12,401 bases of DNA from NCBI GenBank assembly GCA_947074265.1, contig CAMTPD010000014.1, positions 1 to 12,401 of the forward strand, in the 5' to 3' direction. Below the pieces are notes generated by a model. It was not told the DNA's origin and did no database searches. It worked only from the letters and a program-made list of their open reading frames with translations. The translations under genes were made by a program, and so were the position numbers. Below, piece after piece: positions 1-6,615 of this stretch. The first letter of the stretch is position 1. Every line of letters starts with the position of its first letter. The DNA is from an uncultured Porphyromonadaceae bacterium (GTDB lineage: Bacteria > Bacteroidota > Bacteroidia > Bacteroidales > CAMTPD01).

Positions 1-452
1 ATTCCACAATAACAGTAGGCAAGCCTCTCAAGAGAACGCTGCATAGCAGGGTTCTCGACAGGGGTATCGATACGCATTCATGTCACACCTCGCTCTTTAC
101 ACATAGAGCGAGCAGCGTCAAGAATATAACCGGCTATACCTTTTCCTTTTTGGGAAGCTGCTACTGCAATACGATGTACTACCGCATACGGTAAATCATT
201 TTTCCAAGCTCCAATAATTACTTTATAATTAGGGTCGCCATCGAACGAAATCATTGCGGTAGCAACCAACTGCTTATCTTCAAAAACAACATAACTATCT
301 CCCGCTGCTATATCTTGTAGCAGAACTTCTTCATTTGGGTATCCATCTTGCCACTGGTCAATACCTTGTGCTCGAAAAGCAGCCTGAGCTTCTGCGATAA
401 TCTCCAACATACGTGGAATATCTGCAATCTCTGATTTACGAATTGTATACAT
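1..452 (-). pseudogene. GNAT-family N-acetyltransferase, partial, with an in-frame TGA
   Basis: This is an acetyl-CoA-dependent N-acetyltransferase of the GNAT superfamily; the substrate is unknown. It starts at ATG 450-452. The acetyl-CoA pyrophosphate-binding motif A is visible near residues 93-110 (HRIAVAAS, then QKGKGIA at 101-107). Translation meets TGA at 78-80, after residue 124. The same frame continues without indels as MRIDTPVENPAMQRSLERL and then YCYCGI to the window edge, which is the usual motif-B/C-terminal signature (RIDT..N..MQR.LE..G..YCG). The gene is therefore about 150 visible codons with one internal stop, cut by the left edge. Either it carries a nonsense mutation or one base was misread. 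It diverges from the pfkB-like gene. Family assignment is firm; whether the protein is functional is not known. Confidence 0.8.
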
Positions 453-482
453 TGTTTGAATGCTTTATATTAATTGTATGTC

Positions 483-490
483 CAAAAATA
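483..490 (-). promoter_or_regulatory. -7 promoter element for the acetyltransferase
   Basis: On the minus strand this reads TATTTTTG, an exact fit to the Bacteroidota -7 consensus TAnnTTTG, 30 bases before the start codon. No convincing TTTG box lies at the expected 19-21 base spacing, so it rests on the -7 element alone. Confidence 0.4.
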
Positions 491-513
491 ACAAACATTT
501 TACAAGAATCCGA

Positions 514-544
514 CTTGTACGTCTGATTGTAGTTGCTAACTTTA
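514..544 (+). promoter_or_regulatory. Putative Bacteroidota-type promoter for the PfkB kinase
   Basis: CTTG at 514-517 and TAACTTTA at 537-544 resemble the -33 (TTTG) and -7 (TAnnTTTG) elements, with a 19-base spacer and one mismatch in each. The start codon at 563 follows 18 bases later, a short leader but possible. Confidence 0.4.
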
Positions 545-562
545 CATTAAATATAAAATAAG

Positions 563-1462
563 ATGACAAAATACGATCTATGTTGTGTGGGACATATAAC
601 GCTTGACAAAGTGATCACACCAAAGAAAACAGTAGATATGCCGGGATGAACCGCTTTTTATTTCTCTAGCGCTATTAAAAACCTCAACCCCATTCAGTAT
701 AAACTTGCTACAGCTCTTGCAACATCAGAAATTGGTATTGCGAATAAGCTGCAAGAAGAAGGCATCGATGTATTGGTTATGCCGAGTAAGAAGACACTAT
801 GTTTTGAGAATATTTATGGAGAAAACCAAGATAACAGAACACAACGCGTAACGGCAAAGGCCGATCCGTTTACTGTAGACTTCTTAAAAGATCTTGATGC
901 TGAGATCTTTCACTTGGGTAGCTTAATGGCAGATGATTTTTCGCTAGATCTGGTTAAGTTTATGGCAAGCAAAGGCAAAGTATCTGTAGACTCTCAAGGT
1001 TATTTAAGAGAAGTCAGAGATGAACAAGTTTTTGCCGTTGACTGGACAGATAAGCTTGAGGCGATGAAGCACATTCACTTCATGAAAGCAAACGAACATG
1101 AAATGGAAGTGCTTACCGGCTATAGTGATATTCGAAAAGCAGCCACTTGCCTACACGAATGGGGAATCAAAGAAGTCCTAATCACACTAGGAAGTCTAGG
1201 TTCTGTTATCTACGACGGCAAAGCATTTTACCGCATCCCTGCATACAAACCAAATGAAGTTGTTGATGCTACGGGCTGTGGTGACACATACATGTGTGGT
1301 TACTTATACAAACGTGCTCAAGGTGCAACACCTGAAGAAGCCGGACATTATGCAGCAGCCATGTCAACAATCAAGATACAAAAGTCTGGTCCGTTCGACG
1401 GCACAGAGGAAGATATTCTTAGTTGCATGAAGAACTGCGAACAAAGACTTCCCGAATTATAA
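563..1462 (+). pseudogene. PfkB-family carbohydrate kinase, full length but with an in-frame TGA at codon 29
   Basis: This is a ribokinase/PfkB-type cytoplasmic sugar kinase that would phosphorylate a sugar or nucleoside with ATP; the substrate is not determinable here. Read from ATG 563 it spans 299 codons, the usual family length. The N-terminal pattern (YDLCCVGHITLDKV) and the C-terminal signature 2 (DATGCGDTYMCGYLY, catalytic base Asp about 241) are both present. At 647-649 the codon after MPG is TGA, where the family has the conserved second glycine of the PGGT/PGGN substrate-binding motif. The frame is otherwise open to TAA at 1460. One change from GGA would explain it. A weaker TTG/ATG start at 773/779 lies far inside the fold and would remove the N-terminal substrate-binding part, so I do not treat it as the real start. 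The cause is either a nonsense mutation or a sequencing error. Confidence 0.82.
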
Positions 1463-1482
1463 TCGAAAGTCTCCAACATAAG

Positions 1483-1526
1483 AAAAGCTCACAAAGAGAA
1501 CAGAATGTTCGTCTTTGTGAGCTTTT
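1483..1526. terminator. Bidirectional intrinsic terminator between the convergent kinase and MFS genes
   Basis: A perfect 14-bp stem (AAAAGCTCACAAAG at 1483-1496 pairing with 1513-1526) is topped by an inner GAACA/TGTTC pairing (1498-1502 with 1506-1510). The arms end in A-rich and T-rich runs, so it would give a U-tract on either strand. It serves the kinase (stop 1462) and the MFS gene (stop 1569). Confidence 0.9.
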
Positions 1527-1568
1527 TCATTATACTTAAATTCTTCTTCAAAAAAGAAGAAGACCTAC

Positions 1569-2798
1569 TTAATCATCAGACTTAGTTATTTTACCAAATG
1601 TAGTCATCAATACGATAAATACGCCCAATACACCAATCACCATGTATGCATATTTCATATCAAACCATTGAGCAATTCCACCAATTAGCAACGGTGCAAC
1701 CAATGATCCGATAAAGCTTATACTAGATAATATAGTTAACGCAATTCCCACCGGAGTTTTCGATTGCTCGCCAACCAAGCTGTAGATCGTAGGTACCATA
1801 CAAGAAATACCTAACCCTACAAGCATAAATCCGATTGAGTTTACGGCTACATTCAATTCCATCGAACTAAAATATCCCGGGAATAGCGCAGAGATAAAAA
1901 AGCCAATCGAGATGAATACTCCGGCAAGTTGTAATACTTTCTTTTTGCCGAGTTTGCCGTAAGCAAAATTAGTAAGGAATCTACCTACCGTCATCATTAC
2001 CATGAAAACAAGAAAGCCGATTTGCATCGATTTAGGAGCCTTCAATACGGTTTCAAAATAAACCCCACTCCAATCGAACATTGCACTTTCTACAATCAAG
2101 GCAAGCAAACCTACCAACCCTAACTTCAAAAGCAACGATTCGGGACGTTTGATAAAACTCAACAAAGATACTTTCTCTTCTTTTATCTCATCGGTAACCA
2201 ACTCATCGTCTTGTTTGTCTTCTTGCAGATAACCTCTATTCATTATCGTAACACCAAGGATAATCAACGCAATCAAACTAAAATGCCAAAAAGGATTTAT
2301 ATCTTGAATAATCATAATAAACCCGATAAGTGCACCCAAGCAAGCTGCAAGACTCCAACCTCCGTGAAACGAAGCCATGATGGTACGCCCATAAACTCGT
2401 TCAATACCGATAGCTTGTGTATTCAACGATATATCGCATAAATTCCAAAATACACCAAAGCAAAATAGACAAACGCCCAACACATAAATGTTTGTAGCGG
2501 TACCAATGGCAAACAAAGCCAAGGCATATCCCATGATACTAATTTGCACCATGATGCGACTCCCCAGTTTTGACACCAGATATCCGGCAAGAGGAATCGC
2601 AATAAACTTACCTACAGGGATTAAAAACAAAACCAATCCCCAATAGAAAGCGTAGTTTACATCAAATAGCTGTTTGATATCGGGAATACGACTTGCCCAT
2701 GAAGAGAAACAAAGTCCCTGAGCAAGAAAAAAAGACAACATGGCATAACGCATTCGCTGCTGCGTTGAGCTCACTGATAATGAATCACTTTGCATCAT
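1569..2798 (-). CDS. Major facilitator superfamily transporter (YbjJ/FucP-like)
   Basis: This 409-residue inner-membrane secondary transporter has about 12 hydrophobic segments split by a charged central loop (residues about 190-215, EDKQDDELVTDEIKEEK), the standard 6+6 MFS layout. The N-terminal signature SSWASRIPDIK, the GR near SKLGSR, and the D..LNTQ....E..YGR.IM..FHGG stretch in TM4-5 match the YbjJ-like and fucose-permease-like branch, which includes sugar permeases and uncharacterised exporters. The substrate is not known. The gene is downstream of GH43 in the same direction with a 79-base gap, which contains a possible promoter of its own (TAAATTTG at 2830-2837). Its neighbours suggest import of a released mono- or disaccharide, but this is inference. 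It stops with TAA and shares the convergent terminator with the kinase. Confidence 0.85.
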   Translation of the reverse strand: MMQSDSLSVSSTQQRMRYAMLSFFLAQGLCFSSWASRIPDIKQLFDVNYAFYWGLVLFLIPVGKFIAIPLAGYLVSKLGSRIMVQISIMGYALALFAIGTATNIYVLGVCLFCFGVFWNLCDISLNTQAIGIERVYGRTIMASFHGGWSLAACLGALIGFIMIIQDINPFWHFSLIALIILGVTIMNRGYLQEDKQDDELVTDEIKEEKVSLLSFIKRPESLLLKLGLVGLLALIVESAMFDWSGVYFETVLKAPKSMQIGFLVFMVMMTVGRFLTNFAYGKLGKKKVLQLAGVFISIGFFISALFPGYFSSMELNVAVNSIGFMLVGLGISCMVPTIYSLVGEQSKTPVGIALTILSSISFIGSLVAPLLIGGIAQWFDMKYAYMVIGVLGVFIVLMTTFGKITKSDD

Positions 2799-2829
2799 TC
2801 TTTAGTAGTTATAATTCAGCAATAAACCA

Positions 2830-2837
2830 CAAATTTA
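2830..2837 (-). promoter_or_regulatory. -7 promoter element for the MFS transporter
   Basis: The minus strand reads TAAATTTG, an exact TAnnTTTG match, 31 bases before the MFS start codon. No good -33 box is seen, so the gene could equally be read through from the GH43 gene. Confidence 0.4.
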
Positions 2838-2877
2838 TCAAATCATCTGCTAAAAAACATGACTAAGCCTAAAAACT

Positions 2878-4458
2878 TTACTTGTTTGTAAAGCGGAACC
2901 AATCAAAATCAGCATAACCATCTACCCCTTCATCGGTTGTTGAGAAATTAAACAAAGCAAAGCGATTGGCAGTCCAAGGAAGTCCTAACCCCATATTCAG
3001 CACATTCCCGATTTGATGATACTGATACCCGTCGAGGCTATAGTAGAATCGTGCCGTAAAGTCCTTGTCAGTAACCCGAGCACGTACCCACAACTTTTGC
3101 TCTCCATTCAATTGCATTGAATCGATCACTGCTCCGTCATTACACATGATCAGTTCTTTCTTTCCATTTTCTTGTCGCACGCCAACAAAAGCATACGGAA
3201 ACTCAAATACACCGAAACCTGCAACATTTCCGTTCTTTAGTCCGCTCAAATCAATTGCAACAGAACCTTCGCAGCTTGGCCCTTGCACACGTTGCGTCAA
3301 TGTATTGCGCGCATTTTTCAACGACTCTGCCTTTGATGCCTTTAATCGCATGTACCCTTTTCGTTCCGACAGTGTCCATTTCGAATTGTCCGGATTATGA
3401 TTCCATTGCCATTGTAATCCAAGGCTTTTACCTGCAAATTCATCGTTGGTTGCCGGAGAGAAGATTGCAGACTTCTTCTCGACTTTTGGTTTCGGATACG
3501 TAATCAAGTCTTTCCCCATGTCGCCAATCATTGGCCAACCGTCAACCCATTTTACCGGCATTAAGTGAGGAACTCGCCCGATAGCCCCGCGATCTTGCAT
3601 GATTATAAACCACCAATCGCCGTTTTTCAGTTGTACCATTCCGCCTTGATGCATACCATTGGTAGGATAAGAGGTGCAATCATTCATAATGATCTTAGAT
3701 TCGTACGGCCCGTAAATATTCTTTGATCGCAAACAAACCTGCCATCCTTCAGTACCTCCCGCAGGACATGTAATGTAATACATCCCGTTGATTTTATAAG
3801 CATGCGAACCTTCCATTCCCATATGCCCTTTTTGCGTATTCGGGTTTAAGATCCCTTTATCCCAAATGAGCACATTTTCTCCCTTTACCGAACGACCGTC
3901 GGCATTCAACTCCGTTGCGTACAAATTGTGTTGTCCGTGTATTACATAAACTTTTCCGTCGTCATCAAACAGCAATCCCGGATCGTAAAGATATTCCGGA
4001 AATACAACACGCTCCCAAGGCCCTTCGGGTTTATCGGCAATGCACATCGAATAGTGTCCGGTTTCGCGCCCCCATCCATACGGAGTACAGAATCCTACAT
4101 AAAACTTATCGTTATGATGTCTGATCGTTGCCGCCCAAGATCCGTTCAAATACAAGTTTCCGCCATCCAGATTATACTTCGGATCTTCATCGTATCTATC
4201 CACTGCATAACCCACCATCTCCCAATTGACCAAATCTTTTGATCGCACAATCGGGCATCCCGGCACATAATGCATACTTGTAGACACCATATAGAAGTAA
4301 TCCCTTACACGTATCACATCCGGATCGGGCCAGTCGCCCCACATAATCGGATTCGTAAACGTTCCATTTCCATTATCAGGAGTCCATACATTCGTCTGCG
4401 CGCCTAGTTGCGTCGCAAAACAGGTAAACAACACCAAGGTCAGTTTCTTTAGTTTCAT
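2878..4458 (-). CDS. Secreted glycoside hydrolase family 43 (beta-xylosidase / alpha-L-arabinofuranosidase type)
   Basis: This 526-residue protein has a signal peptide (about residues 1-20, cleavage near LGA-Q), so it is exported to the periplasm or outer surface. Residues about 30-325 form the GH43 five-bladed beta-propeller. The catalytic triad can be placed: general base Asp45 in GDWPDPD, pKa-modulating Asp159 in YDPGLLFDDDG, and general acid Glu217 in MEGSHAYK (usually EGPH). Residues about 337-526 form a beta-sandwich of the GH43 C-terminal/DUF1349-like type (DEFAGKSLGLQWQWNHNPD onward), as in subfamilies acting on xylan or arabinan side chains. The exact linkage cut cannot be read from sequence. 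It lies upstream of the MFS gene on the same strand and has its own promoter. No SusC/SusD genes are adjacent, so it is not part of a complete polysaccharide utilisation locus in this window. Confidence 0.92.
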   Translation of the reverse strand: MKLKKLTLVLFTCFATQLGAQTNVWTPDNGNGTFTNPIMWGDWPDPDVIRVRDYFYMVSTSMHYVPGCPIVRSKDLVNWEMVGYAVDRYDEDPKYNLDGGNLYLNGSWAATIRHHNDKFYVGFCTPYGWGRETGHYSMCIADKPEGPWERVVFPEYLYDPGLLFDDDGKVYVIHGQHNLYATELNADGRSVKGENVLIWDKGILNPNTQKGHMGMEGSHAYKINGMYYITCPAGGTEGWQVCLRSKNIYGPYESKIIMNDCTSYPTNGMHQGGMVQLKNGDWWFIIMQDRGAIGRVPHLMPVKWVDGWPMIGDMGKDLITYPKPKVEKKSAIFSPATNDEFAGKSLGLQWQWNHNPDNSKWTLSERKGYMRLKASKAESLKNARNTLTQRVQGPSCEGSVAIDLSGLKNGNVAGFGVFEFPYAFVGVRQENGKKELIMCNDGAVIDSMQLNGEQKLWVRARVTDKDFTARFYYSLDGYQYHQIGNVLNMGLGLPWTANRFALFNFSTTDEGVDGYADFDWFRFTNK

Positions 4459-4478
4459 GTCTTTTTAAAGTTAGCTCC

Positions 4479-4511
4479 CAAATGTAACTATTTTAAATTC
4501 ATTAGCACAAA
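4479..4511 (-). promoter_or_regulatory. Bacteroidota-type promoter for the GH43 gene
   Basis: On the minus strand, TTTG (4511-4508) is followed after 21 bases by TACATTTG (4486-4479). This fits the phylum consensus TTTG-N19-21-TAnnTTTG exactly in both boxes. The start codon is 20 bases downstream of the -7 element. Confidence 0.6.
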
Positions 4512-4518
4512 TACTTTG

Positions 4519-4539
4519 TGTAAATACGACTCCTTTACA
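4519..4539. promoter_or_regulatory. Inverted repeat TGTAAA-N9-TTTACA upstream of the GH43 promoter
   Basis: Perfect 6-bp arms flank a 9-base spacer just upstream of the GH43 -33 box, in the region shared with the divergent blaI-like operon. It could be an operator, but the region is AT-rich and a dyad of this size can arise by chance. Confidence 0.25.
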
Positions 4540-4631
4540 TACAATAATCTACTTATAATAGGACAAATAGCAACACAACAAACTAAATTTAGCCATTCGA
4601 TAAATCACCCACAACGTTAAAAACAACAAAT

Positions 4632-4669
4632 AACTAAGAAGCATAGTTCGAAAACTAGAACAATTAGTT
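4632..4669. promoter_or_regulatory. Two tandem dyads AACTA-N7-TAGTT: putative BlaI-type operators
   Basis: Two copies of the same dyad, 4632-4648 and 4653-4669, have identical 5-bp arms and 7-base spacers of different sequence. Their centres are 21 bases apart, two helical turns, so both would face the same side of the DNA. They end 37 bases before the repressor start codon, where a promoter is expected. BlaI/MecI proteins bind as dimers to short dyads in their own promoters, and the conserved arms with unconserved spacers suggest selection for protein binding. The assignment to this repressor is inferred. Confidence 0.55.
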
Positions 4670-4706
4670 ACTCTCCACGTGTTATAAAAGAAAACGACAA
4701 CAGGTT

Positions 4707-5072
4707 ATGAAAAAGCTTTCTAAAAAAGAGGAAGAAGTGATGAGTTTCTTTTGGGATAAAGGAGCATTGTTTGTAAAAGAAATTTGCGAATTCTACCCAG
4801 ATCCGAAGCCACACTTTAATACAATCTCTACCTACGTAAGAGTATTGGAAGAGAAAGGCCTCTTAAGTCACAAGACATATGGCAATACCTATCAATACTA
4901 TCCGCTGCAAACTCGCGACGAATACAGCATGAGTGGTATGCAAACGTTTATGAAAAAGTTTTTCGGCGGTTCACCCAAAAAACTAGTCTCGGCTTTGATT
5001 GAAGAAGAATCATTGAGTATCGACGAGCTCAAAGAGCTTATACGGGAAGTTGAAAAAGGCAACCAAAAATAG
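4707..5072 (+). CDS. BlaI/MecI-family transcriptional repressor
   Basis: This 121-residue cytoplasmic DNA-binding repressor is of normal family length. An N-terminal winged helix (about residues 1-70) shows the family pattern: LSKKEEEVMSFFWDKG, a recognition helix in PHFNTISTYVRVLEEKG, and a wing around SHKTYGNTYQYYPL. The C-terminal part (about 75-121) contains FFGGSPKKLVSALIEEE, matching the dimerisation region where BlaI/MecI proteins are cleaved on induction. Only 5 bases separate its TAG stop from the first BlaR1-like gene, so the two are likely translationally coupled. In this family the repressor autoregulates its operon until the membrane sensor triggers its proteolysis. Whether it controls any resistance gene elsewhere is unknown. 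No beta-lactamase is present here. Confidence 0.92.
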   Translation: MKKLSKKEEEVMSFFWDKGALFVKEICEFYPDPKPHFNTISTYVRVLEEKGLLSHKTYGNTYQYYPLQTRDEYSMSGMQTFMKKFFGGSPKKLVSALIEEESLSIDELKELIREVEKGNQK

Positions 5073-5077
5073 ACATC

Positions 5078-6574
5078 ATGTACTTATTTGTAATTTACAT
5101 ACTCAAGGTTTCAGTTTGCCTTACACTGTTTTATCTTTTCTTCAAAGTATTACTCAGTAAGGAAACCTTCCATCGGGTAAACAGAACTGTACTTATTTCA
5201 TTGATCAGCCTTGCGTTTATCGTACCGATAATTCCGGCACCTTTTGATCTGCCCGAGCCATTGTCTCCCGTAGTAAATCAAATCATTCGTTTTACCGATG
5301 AGCAAGCTACACTCGCAACAACTGCAGAAATACATCAGGAATCAGTCAAACAAGCGATTGTACCCAAAGCAACTCAACAGCCGAATACCACCTATAATTA
5401 TGTCTCACTTCTTTTCATCGGTCTTTTTATACTATATATATGTGGAGCAATTGTAGCTTTGATAAAACTAATTGTTTCGATGCGCACATTGCGACAACAC
5501 ATAAAACAGAGCACAACAAAGCGAATAGGCAAATATATATTGGTTATACATCCATCAAACATAGCCCCCTACAGTTGGTTTCGGCACATTGTTATTTCCG
5601 AAAAAGACCTTCAAGAGGCAAAAGACGAAATACTCGCACACGAAATGGCACACAGCGATAAGTTTCATTCATTGGATATACTGCTAATCGAAGTCATGAT
5701 ATTGCTACAATGGTTCAACCCCGCAGCATATCTACTTAAGCAAGAATTGCAAGCCATCCACGAATACGAAGCAGATCTAGAAGTGCTCAATAAAGGATTT
5801 CATCCCAAGCAATATCAATTATTATTAATAAAAAAAGCCGTTGGCACCAGCTCCTACACCTTAGCCAACAGCTTTAATCACAGTTCTCTTAAAAAAAGAA
5901 TCGCTATGATGTTAAAATGCAAATCAAATCAATGGGCGATGATGAAGATCGGATTCTTCATCCCGCTAACTGCATCCATGCTTGCAGTCTTTTCACAGTG
6001 GGGCAATGCTGCCGATGTTGTAAACAACCCGGTCGTTGCCGAACCCGAAGTCTCAACCGAGACTCACTCTAATAACAAAGTTAATGAAACTTCGGTTCTA
6101 AACCCGTTGTTGCAGTCCGAAAGTTTTGCGAACGAAACAACCACCGCAAATCAAGCCACCTCAACACAAGAAGTTTGCATTAAAAGTACCGGCCAGCCGT
6201 TTCTTCAATATGTAATTGATCAAATGTTCGCAACCTATATTCTACAAACTCCGGACAATAATATCCGATCCAGACTGTATTTTTCTATTGATTCTAATGG
6301 AAAAATAAAGACTGGTAGTGTTGAAGTCAGTAACAACGGACTCACAGCTAGCAATGAATATTTAATTGCCTTAGATGATATGATTAAGAATGCTCCGGCC
6401 CTCACCGGTAGAGTTGGTAAAGAATACCACTTAACCTATGCAGCATACGGAACTAAGCGTTTAGTCGGAGTAGGTTCTGAATATACTATTTTCGAGATAA
6501 ACAAACCGCAATCAGAAATCAAGTACATTCAAAGCACACCTCCGGCACTGCAAGATATCAAGCTAGATAAGTAA
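5078..6574 (+). CDS. M56/BlaR1-family membrane metalloprotease sensor, first copy, with TonB-C-like domain
   Basis: This 498-residue inner-membrane zinc protease and signal transducer is the partner of the repressor just upstream. Four hydrophobic segments are seen: about residues 3-24, 37-54, 107-134 and 288-306. The cytoplasmic protease domain lies between the third and fourth, with the zinc motif HEMAH at 188-192 and a likely third ligand in HEYEAD (228-233). The C-terminal periplasmic part (about 310-498) lacks the penicillin-binding domain of staphylococcal BlaR1. Instead it has a linker and a TonB C-terminal-like region (about 372-460; RLYFSIDSNGKIK, LDDMIKNAPALTGRVGK). The ligand sensed is therefore unlikely to be bound by a beta-lactam-type active site. 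A near-paralogue follows 41 bases later. Family assignment is firm; the signal and output are unknown. Confidence 0.9.
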   Translation: MYLFVIYILKVSVCLTLFYLFFKVLLSKETFHRVNRTVLISLISLAFIVPIIPAPFDLPEPLSPVVNQIIRFTDEQATLATTAEIHQESVKQAIVPKATQQPNTTYNYVSLLFIGLFILYICGAIVALIKLIVSMRTLRQHIKQSTTKRIGKYILVIHPSNIAPYSWFRHIVISEKDLQEAKDEILAHEMAHSDKFHSLDILLIEVMILLQWFNPAAYLLKQELQAIHEYEADLEVLNKGFHPKQYQLLLIKKAVGTSSYTLANSFNHSSLKKRIAMMLKCKSNQWAMMKIGFFIPLTASMLAVFSQWGNAADVVNNPVVAEPEVSTETHSNNKVNETSVLNPLLQSESFANETTTANQATSTQEVCIKSTGQPFLQYVIDQMFATYILQTPDNNIRSRLYFSIDSNGKIKTGSVEVSNNGLTASNEYLIALDDMIKNAPALTGRVGKEYHLTYAAYGTKRLVGVGSEYTIFEINKPQSEIKYIQSTPPALQDIKLDK

Positions 6575-6615
6575 CTAAATAAAGAAGAGATTAGAACAAT
6601 GTAAACACAAAGACT

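Noticed and set aside
647..649. Selenocysteine insertion at the TGA codon
   Set aside because: The position is a conserved glycine in PfkB kinases, not a redox cysteine, and the downstream sequence shows no obvious selenocysteine insertion hairpin.
773..1462. A shorter kinase starting at TTG 773 or ATG 779
   Set aside because: The upstream frame contains a clear PfkB N-terminus. The short form would lack part of the substrate-binding domain, so an interrupted full-length gene is the better reading.
4583..4592. Perfect palindrome CTAAATTTAG
   Set aside because: It is short and AT-rich in an AT-rich region, occurs once, and lies outside the better supported dyads, so chance is sufficient.
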